From NCBI RefSeq assembly GCF_003992115.1, contig NZ_RQUX01000011.1, positions 1 to 64,000 on the forward strand: DNA of 64,000 nt, read 5' to 3'. The notes beneath the pieces were generated by a model, which was given only the letters and a program-made list of their open reading frames with translations, was not told where the DNA came from and made no database searches. This document shows positions 35,618-45,313 of this stretch, one piece after another. Made by a program: the position numbers and the translations under genes. Source of the stretch: Veillonella ratti (GTDB lineage: Bacteria > Bacillota > Negativicutes > Veillonellales > Veillonellaceae). Each line of letters begins with the position of its first letter. The stretch's first letter is position 1.

Positions 35618-37609
35618 ATGAGACAGAGTAAAGCAAAACGATGGCGCATAGAGCCCGGTGATGAAACAATTGAACAGGAATTAGTGCGAGACCTTAAAGT
35701 ATATCCGGTTGTAGCTAAATTATTGGTGAACCGCGGTATTACGACGGCAGAGGCGGGCCGTGATTTTTTATATGGCAATGTAGGGGATTTATTGGATCCT
35801 TACTTGTTAAAAGGTATGAAAGAAGCGGTGCCGCTTATTCAAGATGCGATTGCAACGCAGAAACGGATTGTTATTTACGGCGACTATGATGTGGATGGCA
35901 TTACGGCTACATCGTTGATGTGTCGTTTTTTAAACCGGTGTGGCGCCAATGTAAGTTATTACATTCCGGAGCGGCAAAGCGAAGGCTATGGCCTCAATGA
36001 GGAGGCTTTGGAGCATATCATTGAGCAGGGCACAGAGCTGGTGATTACGGTGGACTGCGGTATCAGCTCCTATGATATCGTGGAAGGTGTGCGGGACCGT
36101 TTGAACATGATTATTACGGATCATCATACGGCACCGCCAGATATACCGCGAGCGGCGGCCGTTATCAACCATAAGCAGCTCGACTGCCCGTATCCTGACA
36201 AGAACTTATCCGGCGTAGGCGTAGCTTTTAAAGTTTGCCAAGCCGTTTGGCAGGAACGAACCGGTGAAGAATATTTGGATGATATGGATATTGTGGCCTT
36301 GGGGACAGTGGCCGATGTGGTGCCGCTAGTCGGTGAAAACCGCATTATTGTTCGCGAAGGGCTTAAGAAGATGATGACATCGCCAAATATGGGGATTGAT
36401 GCTCTCGTAGCGGTGGCGGGCCTTTCAGGTCGTAAATTAACAACCGGTCACATTGGTTTTACCTTGGCACCGCGCCTCAATGCGGCAGGCCGTGTAACTC
36501 ATGCGACGCGGGCGGTGGAATTATTGACTGCTACGGATATGGCAACAGCCAATACCATTGCGGAAGAACTGCAAGAAACTAATTTGGAGCGCCAAACCAT
36601 TGAGCGGGGCATCCACGAAGCGGCCCGGCAGGACGTAATCAATCAGGGTGAATCGGCTCATAAGGTTATCGTCGTAGCCGGTGAAGGTTGGCATCCCGGC
36701 GTTATCGGCATCGTGGCGTCGCGCTTGGTGGAAGAATTTTATCGGCCATCCATGGTTATCAGTATTCATGACGGTGTGGGCAAAGGATCCTGCCGCAGTA
36801 TAGATAATTGCAATATTTATGATGCTTTAAAATCGGCGGAAGATTTACTCTTGCAATTCGGTGGCCACAAACAGGCGGCCGGTTTCAGTATTGAAGCGGA
36901 TAAAATTCCCGCTTTGCGGGAGCGCTTGGCCGCCTATTGCGAAGCAAATTTGACGGCGGAAGATTATGTGCCGATTATCGATATCGACTCGGAGTTGGAA
37001 CCGGGTGAAGTAACGGTAGAATTAGTAGACCAGATTGAAACCTTAGAGCCGTACGGCATGGGAAACAGCACCCCTGTATTTGCCATCAATCCGATTGCCG
37101 TACAAGACGTGTACTTATTGGGGCAGCAGAAGAATCATTGTAAGATTATTTTGCAATCCCAAATAGGCCCGTTGGATGCGATTATCTGGCACGGCGCCGA
37201 CTATCATCGGGAAGTATTTCCTGATGAACGGGTTAAAGTCGCGTTTTCCTTGCAAAAGAATGAGTGGCAAGGGCGCATTTCACCACAATTGATGGTGCAG
37301 GATTTGGCACTTTTGGATGAACAGCCCATCAAATTGACGGCAGAGGGCTTACGCGAAATGTATGTCATCGTGCGCAGTATTTTCAGAAGTGCTACGGCAC
37401 CGCGCTATATTGTAGAATCGGAAGTATTGCACCGCCATCCGGACAATCAGACGAATAAGGAAGCTATGCTGTCCTTGGATGTTTTCAAAGAGCTTGGGAT
37501 TTTACAGGAAGAAGCCACGGATGACGGCATGGCGCTTTATCGTTGGTGCCATGTAAAAGAAAAATTAGAGTTAATTACATCACTGACATTTTTAAAATAC
37601 AGTGCCTAA
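35618..37609 (+). CDS. recJ: Single-stranded-DNA-specific exonuclease RecJ
   Basis: RecJ degrades single-stranded DNA 5' to 3' in recombination and mismatch repair. The 663-residue protein has DHH-family motifs: YGDYDVDGITATSLM, VDCGISSYD, TDHHTAPPDIP, NHKQLDCPYPDKNLSGVGVAFK, then the DHHA1 part with GEGWHPGVIGIVASRL and FGGHKQAAGFSI, and an OB-fold C-terminal region. ATG 35618 is preferred to GTG 35606; neither has a strong ribosome site, so expression may be low. The stop overlaps the relA Shine-Dalgarno. Confidence 0.94.
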   Translation: MRQSKAKRWRIEPGDETIEQELVRDLKVYPVVAKLLVNRGITTAEAGRDFLYGNVGDLLDPYLLKGMKEAVPLIQDAIATQKRIVIYGDYDVDGITATSLMCRFLNRCGANVSYYIPERQSEGYGLNEEALEHIIEQGTELVITVDCGISSYDIVEGVRDRLNMIITDHHTAPPDIPRAAAVINHKQLDCPYPDKNLSGVGVAFKVCQAVWQERTGEEYLDDMDIVALGTVADVVPLVGENRIIVREGLKKMMTSPNMGIDALVAVAGLSGRKLTTGHIGFTLAPRLNAAGRVTHATRAVELLTATDMATANTIAEELQETNLERQTIERGIHEAARQDVINQGESAHKVIVVAGEGWHPGVIGIVASRLVEEFYRPSMVISIHDGVGKGSCRSIDNCNIYDALKSAEDLLLQFGGHKQAAGFSIEADKIPALRERLAAYCEANLTAEDYVPIIDIDSELEPGEVTVELVDQIETLEPYGMGNSTPVFAINPIAVQDVYLLGQQKNHCKIILQSQIGPLDAIIWHGADYHREVFPDERVKVAFSLQKNEWQGRISPQLMVQDLALLDEQPIKLTAEGLREMYVIVRSIFRSATAPRYIVESEVLHRHPDNQTNKEAMLSLDVFKELGILQEEATDDGMALYRWCHVKEKLELITSLTFLKYSA

Positions 37610-37622
37610 GGAGGTGGAAAAT

Positions 37623-39857
37623 ATGGCTGAAAATGAAGAAGGCAAGGTTATCGTCGATCAACCGGCTTTTAATAAAGAAGTGGAATTGGCACATCTGATG
37701 GAGATTGTTCACTCCTATTTGGATGATAAAGATTGTGACGACATTATGCGGGCTTTTAAAGTAGCGGATAAAGCTCACGCACCGCAAAAAAGAGCGTCCG
37801 GCGAACCGTACATCTTACATCCTTTAGCCGTAGCCACCATTTTGGCCAATTTACAAATCGATGCGACTACCGTTATTGCCGCACTACTCCATGATGTTGT
37901 GGAGGATACGGAGTATACGTTGCCGCAGATTGAAGAGTTATTTGGGAAAGATGTGGCTTTTTTAGTCGATGGGGTTACGAAATTAAATCAATTTCAGTAT
38001 CATACCAAAGAAGATCAGCAGCTGGAAAACTATCGCAAGATGATTTTGGCTATGGCTAAGGACGTGCGCGTGGTGGTTATTAAATTAGGTGACCGTCTCC
38101 ATAATATGCGTACCTTGAAGCATATGCGCAGCGATAAACAGAAGCGCATTGCTCAGGAAACCTTGGAAATCTTTGCACCGTTGGCTCATCGGTTGGGGAT
38201 TTTTAACATTAAATGGGAATTGGAAGACTTGTCCTTCCGTTATTTGGAACCGGACAAATACTACGACTTGGTAGAGCAAATGCGTGAAAAGCGTCATGTA
38301 CGCGAAGAGATTGTTGATGATACCATGGAACAGCTGAAAAAGGCGTTGGATGATGCTCATATTAAGGCGGATGTTAAAGGTCGACCAAAACATTTTTACA
38401 GTATTTATAAAAAAATGAAAAAGGACAATCGTGATTTGTCACAGATTTACGACCTGTATGCAGTGCGCGTTATCGTGGATACGATTCCGGATTGTTATGC
38501 CGTACTGGGTATCGTTCATAATTTGTGGAAACCGTTGCCGTATCGTTTTAAAGATTATATTGCCATGCCGAAGTCGAATATGTATCAGTCCTTACATACT
38601 ACGATTATCGGGACCATGGGGCATTCCGTAGAAATTCAGATTCGAACTTGGGAAATGCACCGCGTTTCCGAATACGGCGTAGCGGCTCATTGGCGCTACA
38701 AAGAAGGTAATAAGGGCGGCGATAAAGACTTTGACCAGAAGGTTGGTTGGCTTCGTCAAGTCCTTGAATGGCAGGATGCGAGCAATCCGAAGGAACTGGT
38801 TAATGCGTTAAAACTGGATGTGTTCTCCGGGGAAGTGTTCGTTTTCACGCCGCGCGGTGACGTATTGAAGCTCCCTAAAGGAGCGGTACCGCTTGATTTT
38901 GCGTATCGTATTCATACCGATGTAGGCCATCGTTGTGTAGGGGCTAAGGTAAACGGTAAAATCGTATCCCTTGATTACACCTTACAAAACGGCGATATCG
39001 TCGATATTATTACGTCGAAAACGGGCAAACCGAGCCTTGATTGGCTTAATATCGTAGGATCTACGGAAAGCCGGAGTAAGATTCGCAACTGGTTTAAAAA
39101 GGAAAATAAAGAAGAGAACATCGTTAAAGGCCGTGAACTTCTCGAAAAAGAAGCGAAACGACTTAATTATGATTGGAAAGAGCTCAATAAGCCGGGCCGC
39201 ATGGAACAAATTGCGAAAGCTTTGAATGCAGGCAGTGAAACCGAACTCTTATCGGCTGTCGGTTACGGCGGTATTCCGGTAAATTCCGTATTGTTACGTT
39301 TTGTTGATTTATACAAACGTGATTTGGCGAAAGAAGACAATCGTCGCGATACGATGGCGCTCTTGGAAAAACTCAAAACCCATGAACCGGTGCATCGTAA
39401 GAGCAGTACGGGGATTCTCGTCAACGGCGAACCGGACGTAATGGTTCGTATGGCTCGTTGCTGTAATCCGGTACCGGGTGATGAAGTGGTAGGCTATATT
39501 ACTCGTGGTCGCGGTGTATCCGTCCATCGGGCGGATTGTCCGAATATCGGTCATACGCCGGAAGACGTGGACCGCATGATTGAAGTATCGTGGGATGCAG
39601 GCACGTCGGAAAACTTCCACGTAGCCATTGAAATTACCGCCTACGATCGCGGTGGTTTACTCATGGAAATCATGGCCACTTTGTCGGAGATGAAAATCAA
39701 CATTGTTAATATTAATGCTAAAGTAGACGATACGAAGAATGCGAACATCAACTTAGTTATTGAAATTCGCGACGTATCGGAACTTGATTTTGTTATGACT
39801 AAATTACGGCGTATTCGCGATGTGTATACCGTGCAACGCGCCAATGGAGGTAGTTGA
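37623..39857 (+). CDS. relA: Bifunctional (p)ppGpp synthetase/hydrolase (RSH)
   Basis: This 744-residue RSH protein makes and degrades (p)ppGpp in the stringent response. Domains in order: HD hydrolase (about 45-200, with HPLAVATIL and HDVVEDT), synthetase (about 240-370, with [13 protein letters not shown] and [13 protein letters not shown]), TGS (about 395-460, [22 protein letters not shown]), a Cys-containing helical zone ([19 protein letters not shown]) and a C-terminal ACT domain. HDxxED being intact suggests hydrolase activity. AAGGAGG sets ATG 37623. Confidence 0.94.
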   Translation: MAENEEGKVIVDQPAFNKEVELAHLMEIVHSYLDDKDCDDIMRAFKVADKAHAPQKRASGEPYILHPLAVATILANLQIDATTVIAALLHDVVEDTEYTLPQIEELFGKDVAFLVDGVTKLNQFQYHTKEDQQLENYRKMILAMAKDVRVVVIKLGDRLHNMRTLKHMRSDKQKRIAQETLEIFAPLAHRLGIFNIKWELEDLSFRYLEPDKYYDLVEQMREKRHVREEIVDDTMEQLKKALDDAHIKADVKGRPKHFYSIYKKMKKDNRDLSQIYDLYAVRVIVDTIPDCYAVLGIVHNLWKPLPYRFKDYIAMPKSNMYQSLHTTIIGTMGHSVEIQIRTWEMHRVSEYGVAAHWRYKEGNKGGDKDFDQKVGWLRQVLEWQDASNPKELVNALKLDVFSGEVFVFTPRGDVLKLPKGAVPLDFAYRIHTDVGHRCVGAKVNGKIVSLDYTLQNGDIVDIITSKTGKPSLDWLNIVGSTESRSKIRNWFKKENKEENIVKGRELLEKEAKRLNYDWKELNKPGRMEQIAKALNAGSETELLSAVGYGGIPVNSVLLRFVDLYKRDLAKEDNRRDTMALLEKLKTHEPVHRKSSTGILVNGEPDVMVRMARCCNPVPGDEVVGYITRGRGVSVHRADCPNIGHTPEDVDRMIEVSWDAGTSENFHVAIEITAYDRGGLLMEIMATLSEMKINIVNINAKVDDTKNANINLVIEIRDVSELDFVMTKLRRIRDVYTVQRANGGS

Positions 39858-40306
39858 TGCGGGCAGTAGTGCAAAGAGTGAGCGAAGCAGCCGTAACCGT
39901 AGCCGGAGAAACAACCGGTGCCATTCCTAAGGGCCTTGTAGTGCTCTTGGGTGTCGGTAAAGGTGATACAGATGCAGATGCCGTTTATTTGGCAGACAAG
40001 ATTGTTAACTTACGCATCTTTGAAGATGCCGAGGAAAAGATGAATCTGTCCGTAGCCGATGTGAATGGTGAGATTTTGGCTGTGTCGCAGTTTACACTGT
40101 ATGGTGATGTGCGTAAAGGCCGTCGCCCCGGTTTTGATCAAGCGGCACCACCGGACGAAGCGGAGCGTTTGTATGAAGTGTTCATCAATCGTTGTCGCGA
40201 AGCGGGGGTAACGGTGGCTACGGGGCGATTTAGGACGCACATGATGGTAAGCCTTACCAATGACGGACCGGTGACCATCTTGTTGGACAGTCAAAAGCTG
40301 TTTTAA
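39857..40306 (+). CDS. dtd: D-aminoacyl-tRNA deacylase
   Basis: Dtd removes D-amino acids and glycine from mischarged tRNA. The 149-residue protein shows [17 protein letters not shown] and the [11 protein letters not shown] motif (cis Gly-Pro). Its ATG overlaps the relA stop (TGATG), a common relA-dtd coupling in Firmicutes. Confidence 0.95.
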   Translation: MRAVVQRVSEAAVTVAGETTGAIPKGLVVLLGVGKGDTDADAVYLADKIVNLRIFEDAEEKMNLSVADVNGEILAVSQFTLYGDVRKGRRPGFDQAAPPDEAERLYEVFINRCREAGVTVATGRFRTHMMVSLTNDGPVTILLDSQKLF

Positions 40307-40363
40307 ATGCTAATATTTTAATCGTTTAATATATTTCGCATAATAATGTGGAGAGTGATGCGT

Positions 40364-40984
40364 ATGAAATTATATCGGATGCCCTTAGGGGCGTTGGGGA
40401 CGAATTGTTATATCGTCGTTGATGAAAGCAATCAACATTGTTTGGTCGTAGATCCGGGCGGCGAAGGCGAGCGTCTTGTTGCGCTTTTGAAAGAAAAAGG
40501 GCTGCAACCGGAAGCCGTTATTCTCACTCATGGTCACGGTGACCATATCGGTGGGGTACAGGCCGTGGTGGATGCTTTCAAAGTACCCATTTACATCAAC
40601 AAGGGCGATGAAGAATTTTTGACAAACAGCAATCTTAACTTGAGTGGTGCCATCGGTCAGCCCGTGAAGGTGACCGGTGATATTCGTTTTATCAAAGAAG
40701 ATGATGTGATTCGTCTCGGTGAGTACTCGTTTAAGGTTATTGAAACACCGGGGCATACGCCGGGCGGTGTTTGCTTCTACGGTGAAGGCATGGTTCTGGC
40801 CGGGGACAGCCTCTTTTTGGAATCCATCGGCCGTACCGATTTCCCGGGCAGCAGCTACGAAGATCTGATTGATTCGGTTCGCCATAAACTCTTTACCTTA
40901 CCGGAAGAAACTGTCGTTTATCCGGGTCATGGGCCGGAGACGACCATCGGTCATGAAAAGACTTATAATCCGTTTGTTCGTTAG
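40364..40984 (+). CDS. Metallo-beta-lactamase superfamily hydrolase (glyoxalase II-like)
   Basis: This 206-residue YqgX/GloB-like hydrolase binds two metals through the HGHGDH motif (about residues 58-63), a GHTPGGVCFY motif, GDSLF and the terminal GHGPETT. Glyoxalase II-type thioesterase activity is the family guess; the substrate is not known. GGAGAG sets ATG 40364 rather than an upstream ATG at 40346. It follows relA-dtd as in many Firmicutes. Confidence 0.85.
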   Translation: MKLYRMPLGALGTNCYIVVDESNQHCLVVDPGGEGERLVALLKEKGLQPEAVILTHGHGDHIGGVQAVVDAFKVPIYINKGDEEFLTNSNLNLSGAIGQPVKVTGDIRFIKEDDVIRLGEYSFKVIETPGHTPGGVCFYGEGMVLAGDSLFLESIGRTDFPGSSYEDLIDSVRHKLFTLPEETVVYPGHGPETTIGHEKTYNPFVR

Positions 40985-40997
40985 GCGGTGACCGAAT

Positions 40998-42062
40998 ATG
41001 TTAAAAAAATCAACACAGTATTGGCTCAGAGTCGTGTTGATTGTGCTGGCCGTGATTTTTCTGTGGGCCATTATTCCGGTGCTCTGGCCGCTTATCGTAT
41101 CATTAATCTGTACGCTCATTTTGCTACCCGTAGTGAATGGCATCCAGGATTATATGCGACATCGGCTGGGCTTTGCGTGGTTTCCCCGTTGGCTGGCCAT
41201 CATACCGGCATTTCTGTTGGTAGCACTCATTTTACTATTGGTAATTCAGTTCATTATCTTACCGTTTATTGCTGAATTTACTCGTTTGCTCAATAACTTA
41301 CCGGTCTTGATGTCACAGCTCATTGTTTTGTGGCAAGATATCACGTCCGGTGAATGGTTGAAGTTACCGCCACAGATTGATGCTATCGTCATGACTACTT
41401 TGGCCCGTATCAGTTCGTACGGCGTCGAATTGGCGCAGCGCGGCATTTTTGCTATTTTTTCGTTGGCAACGACTGTTTTGGAATGTTTACTCGTACCGAT
41501 TATGACCTTCTATTTATTGAAGGATGGACGGCAAATTAAGGGCAAAGTCATTTCGATTTTCCAGCCGCCGCACAATCGGTATTTAATGGACGTGGTGAAT
41601 CAGATTCACCGCACCATGGGGCGCTATTTGCGGGGACAGCTTCTTTTAGCAACGAATATGTTCTGCATAACCCTGGTTATAGCCTATTTTTTTGAATTAC
41701 CGTATCCTTTGGTATTGGCTTTGTTCGCGGCTATCGCGGAATGGGTTCCTATTATCGGACCTATTGTAGCAGCCATACCGGCTATTATATTGGCTTCCTT
41801 GGTGGGGCCTGCATTGGTAGTGAAAATTATCATTACCTATGCCATTATTCAGTTAATTGACGGGCAGATTGTGATGCCTAAAATTTTAGGACACGTTATC
41901 AAGCTGCATCCGTTAGTTATATTAACCGTAATTTTTGTAGGCGGTTATTTCTATGGCATCATCGGTATGATGACGGCAGTGCCGATCACAGCGATGTTAC
42001 AAATCGTGCTTACAAAACTTTGGTATTTTAACTCGTTTTACAAGAAGGATGGAACTGTATGA
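40998..42062 (+). CDS. AI-2E family transporter (PerM/YdiK-like)
   Basis: This 354-residue polytopic protein of the AI-2 exporter superfamily has about seven to eight membrane helices, the MTFYLLKDGR motif after the central cytoplasmic part and GPIVAAIPAIILA plus HPLVILTVIFVGGYFYGIIGM near the C terminus. Substrates of this family vary (autoinducer, Na+, other), so none is assigned. Its stop overlaps the fur-family start (ATGA). Confidence 0.85.
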   Translation: MLKKSTQYWLRVVLIVLAVIFLWAIIPVLWPLIVSLICTLILLPVVNGIQDYMRHRLGFAWFPRWLAIIPAFLLVALILLLVIQFIILPFIAEFTRLLNNLPVLMSQLIVLWQDITSGEWLKLPPQIDAIVMTTLARISSYGVELAQRGIFAIFSLATTVLECLLVPIMTFYLLKDGRQIKGKVISIFQPPHNRYLMDVVNQIHRTMGRYLRGQLLLATNMFCITLVIAYFFELPYPLVLALFAAIAEWVPIIGPIVAAIPAIILASLVGPALVVKIIITYAIIQLIDGQIVMPKILGHVIKLHPLVILTVIFVGGYFYGIIGMMTAVPITAMLQIVLTKLWYFNSFYKKDGTV

Positions 42063-42541
42063 ACACGACATTAGAAAAATTGAAAGAACGTATTAAAGAC
42101 AAAAAGTATAAGTTGACGACGCAACGCCAGACAATTTTACAAGCGTTCATTGATGCGGAAGAAAAGCATCTTTGCGCTGAAGATGTATATGTATTGGTTA
42201 AAGCCGTAGCCCCTGATATCGGTTTGGCTACCATTTACCGTACCCTCGATTTATTCACCGAACTTGATTTGTTAAAACGCCTCGACTTCGGCGACGGTCG
42301 TAACCGTTATGAGTTAAATGATGAAGAATTTGCTCATTTCCATCATCATTTGATTTGTGTAAAATGCGGTTGTGTCAAAGAATTTGAAGACGATATGCTC
42401 GAAACTTTGGAATCTATTATTGCGAAAAAACTTAACTTTAAAACGATTGACCATCAGTTGAAAGTCTATGGCTATTGTGGCGACTGTCAGGAAAAAATGA
42501 AAGCGGAAGAAGCGGAAGCAGCTGCTCAAAAGGGTGAGTAA
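42059..42541 (+). CDS. fur: Fur-family metal-responsive transcriptional regulator
   Basis: This 160-residue regulator has an N-terminal winged helix (LTTQRQTILQAF, GLATIYRTLDLF), the metal-binding HHHLICVKCG segment with the first CxxC and a second CxxC (CGDC) near the C terminus for structural zinc. It could be Fur proper, PerR or Zur; the sequence alone does not settle this. It is translationally coupled to the preceding transporter gene and overlaps hemZ by 8 bp. Confidence 0.88.
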   Translation: MNTTLEKLKERIKDKKYKLTTQRQTILQAFIDAEEKHLCAEDVYVLVKAVAPDIGLATIYRTLDLFTELDLLKRLDFGDGRNRYELNDEEFAHFHHHLICVKCGCVKEFEDDMLETLESIIAKKLNFKTIDHQLKVYGYCGDCQEKMKAEEAEAAAQKGE

Positions 42542-44033
42542 TTTGACCTATCGTTATACGGGACCGTTGCCTTTGGGCAGTGTGGTGGCGCATTATTGCG
42601 GCGCCGCCGGTCTTACGACGACTAAAGGGAACCCTATTTGGCGCCTGGAAGGCCTGGGGGCTGAAGAGGGCTATACCTTGACGGTGTATCATAATGACGT
42701 GCCGGTGGCAGTATTTAAAGGGGCTCTTTCCAATGAAGGACGCCTCGAGATAGGTGGGCAATTACTTAAATTAATCCGCACTACCCAGGGACGTCCCGCT
42801 CTTGGTGAGTGGGGCACTTTGGTAGGTGTTCGGCCAACAAAAATGTTCCATAAATTATGGGACAATGCCGAAAACTGTGATACGTTAACAGTTGCTGAAC
42901 CATCGAATCCTAATGAGCCTGGTGCTGTCATGTCCGGTTGTGACACGGCGGTACAAGTCTTGCGAGACCGCTTTGAAGTCAGCGAGCCGAAGATTGAGCT
43001 GTTAAAAGCGGTAGCTACGCTACAGCGTCCTTTTGTGGCGCCTCATGAAACCGCGGATCGGGAAGTGAGCGTTTACGGCGGCATTCCGTTTTGCCAAACG
43101 CACTGCACATATTGTTCATTCCCGTACGGACTGATTCAGGATTACCGGCGCATTCCGGAGTTTTTGGGCGCCTTCGTAAACGATGCAACGCAGCTTAAGG
43201 GGCTTATTGAGGCATATGGTTTACAAGTTGCCACGGTGTACATGGGTGGCGGTACACCGACGAGCTTAGGCGATGAGGATTTTGCAACAGCCTTGGCTGC
43301 CTTGGCCAAGCTTCATCGTGAAAACAGTGAATTTACGGTGGAAGCGGGGCGGCCTGATTCGGTGACACCTCATAAGCTTGCAACTATGGCTAAACTTGGG
43401 GTTAACCGAATTAGCATCAATCCGCAGAGTATGCATGATGGTATTTTAAAAGCCGTCGGGCGTGGTCATACGGCTGCGGCTATTAAAGAATTATATGCCT
43501 ATGTGCGTTCTTATACGAATTTTGCCGTGAATATGGACTTTATTGCGGGCTTACCGTATCAGACTATTTCGCACATGGAAGAAAATCTAGATTATGTTTG
43601 TCAGGCACGGCCTGAAAATGTTACAATTCATACATTGGCATTGAAGCGGGGCAGTCCGCTTTATGACGGTGTAGGTCGCGAGGCCATGCCGGAAGCCGCT
43701 GCCGTGGAAGAAATGGTGGCGCGCAGTAAAGAGCGCCTTGAGGCGGCCGGTTATGTGCCTTATTATGTGTATCGTCAACAATATATGACGAGCCAGACTG
43801 AAAATATCGGCTATACTTTGCCGGGGTATATTTGTGAATATAATATTCGGATTATGGAAGAACGGCAGAGCATATTATCCGTTGGGCCGGGTAGCTCCTC
43901 TAAATGGATGCGCGCTCCGGAATATCGGCAATTACAACAGCATATGCCTAAAGATGTATCCGTTTATATTGATACCTTATCAGCACTGCTTGAAAAGCGC
44001 AGTCGATTATGCAAAAAGTTTTGGGAGGGATAA
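42534..44033 (+). CDS. hemZ: HemZ-like coproporphyrinogen dehydrogenase (radical SAM)
   Basis: This 499-residue radical SAM protein belongs to the HemN/HemZ family. The cluster motif is CQTHCTYCSFPYG (CxxxCxxC), followed by YMGGGTPTSL and FNMDFIAGLP-like (FAVNMDFIAGLPYQT) segments. An N-terminal region of about 165 residues precedes the radical SAM domain, as in HemZ. Oxygen-independent coproporphyrinogen oxidation is the family activity, but many members have other roles. GTG 42534 abuts AAAGGG; TTG 42543 is an alternative start. Confidence 0.82.
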   Translation: MSNLTYRYTGPLPLGSVVAHYCGAAGLTTTKGNPIWRLEGLGAEEGYTLTVYHNDVPVAVFKGALSNEGRLEIGGQLLKLIRTTQGRPALGEWGTLVGVRPTKMFHKLWDNAENCDTLTVAEPSNPNEPGAVMSGCDTAVQVLRDRFEVSEPKIELLKAVATLQRPFVAPHETADREVSVYGGIPFCQTHCTYCSFPYGLIQDYRRIPEFLGAFVNDATQLKGLIEAYGLQVATVYMGGGTPTSLGDEDFATALAALAKLHRENSEFTVEAGRPDSVTPHKLATMAKLGVNRISINPQSMHDGILKAVGRGHTAAAIKELYAYVRSYTNFAVNMDFIAGLPYQTISHMEENLDYVCQARPENVTIHTLALKRGSPLYDGVGREAMPEAAAVEEMVARSKERLEAAGYVPYYVYRQQYMTSQTENIGYTLPGYICEYNIRIMEERQSILSVGPGSSSKWMRAPEYRQLQQHMPKDVSVYIDTLSALLEKRSRLCKKFWEG

Positions 44034-44036
44034 AAT

Positions 44037-45308
44037 ATGGGAATTCAAAAGCCTAGAGGTACACAAGACTTATTACCTAATGTAATTGGTAATTGGCGCT
44101 ATGTGGAAGACAAAATTCGCCGTATTTGCGCAGCGTATGGATTTGACGAGATTCGTACACCTATGTTTGAAGAAACAGGTTTGTTTTTGCGTGGTATCGG
44201 TGAAACAACCGACGTAGTACAGAAGGAAATGTACACATTCCCGACAGGCGACAAAAAAGAACAGACTTATACTTTGCGTCCTGAAAATACGGCGTCCGCT
44301 GTACGGGCGTATTTAGAAAACAAAGTATACGGCCAGGAAAACTTGACGAAATGGTTCTACATCGGACCGATGTTCCGTCATGACAAACCACAGGCCGGTC
44401 GTTATCGCCAGTTCCACCAATTCGGTGTGGAAGTATTGGGTACGCAGGCTCCGGCAACTGACGCCGAAGTGATTTTGATGGTATTGCAATTATTTAACGA
44501 TTTCGGCCTTAAGGACTTAAGCGTACAGGTTAACTCCGTAGGTTGTCCGAATTGCCGTCCCGCTTACCGTGAAAAATTAATTGCCTTCTTCGAACCTAAA
44601 AAAGATCAACTTTGCCCGGATTGCCAAGCTCGTTTATATAAGAATCCGCTTCGCATTTTGGACTGCAAGGAAGAAACTTGTAAAGCTTTATCCGTTGGGG
44701 CGCCGGAAATTCATGAAAACCTTTGCCAGGAATGTTCCGACCACTTCGATCAGCTCCAAAAATTCTTGACCGCAGCGAATGTTAATTATGTTGTAAACCC
44801 TCGTTTGGTACGCGGTTTGGATTACTACACAAAGACAGCTTTCGAAGTGCAGTATGCACCACTTGGTTCCCAAAGTGCCGTAGCCGGTGGCGGTCGTTAT
44901 GACGGCCTCGTAGAAGAATTGGATGGTCCGCATACGCCGGCTGTGGGTTTTGCCATGGGTATCGAACGTCTCTTGTTGGCCCTTGAAAAGCAAGGCTTAT
45001 TACCGGAAGAAACGATTGATCCGTCCGTATTTGTAGTTGCTTTAGGCGAAGATGCGCAGGTAGCCGGTTTTAAATTGGTTAACGACCTTCATAAAGCCTA
45101 TATTAAGGCGGCTATGGACGGCGAAGGTAAAAGTATGAAGAGCCAGTTAAAACATGCTAACAAAATTAATGCAAAATATGTTATTATAGTGGGTGATGAT
45201 GAATTAGCTCGCGGTGAAGCGATTATTCGCGACATGGAAAGCAGCGAGCAGGAAACCGTAGCCTTTACGGATGTATTGGCACGAGTAACTTCACTAGTGA
45301 AAGGATGA
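44037..45308 (+). CDS. hisS: Histidyl-tRNA synthetase
   Basis: HisRS (423 residues, class II) charges tRNA-His. It shows PRGTQDLLP at the start, motif 2 GPMFRHDKPQAGRYRQFHQFGVEVLG, the histidine motif LVRGLDYYTKTAFEV and motif 3 GFAMGIERLL, followed by the anticodon-binding domain. Start is 4 bp after hemZ; there is no room for a T-box leader. Confidence 0.96.
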   Translation: MGIQKPRGTQDLLPNVIGNWRYVEDKIRRICAAYGFDEIRTPMFEETGLFLRGIGETTDVVQKEMYTFPTGDKKEQTYTLRPENTASAVRAYLENKVYGQENLTKWFYIGPMFRHDKPQAGRYRQFHQFGVEVLGTQAPATDAEVILMVLQLFNDFGLKDLSVQVNSVGCPNCRPAYREKLIAFFEPKKDQLCPDCQARLYKNPLRILDCKEETCKALSVGAPEIHENLCQECSDHFDQLQKFLTAANVNYVVNPRLVRGLDYYTKTAFEVQYAPLGSQSAVAGGGRYDGLVEELDGPHTPAVGFAMGIERLLLALEKQGLLPEETIDPSVFVVALGEDAQVAGFKLVNDLHKAYIKAAMDGEGKSMKSQLKHANKINAKYVIIVGDDELARGEAIIRDMESSEQETVAFTDVLARVTSLVKG

Positions 45309-45313
45309 CAAGA

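Noticed and set aside
44033-44040. T-box leader for hisS-aspS
   Set aside because: hisS starts 4 bp after hemZ, so there is no leader, and no T-box GGTGG-type motif occurs nearby.
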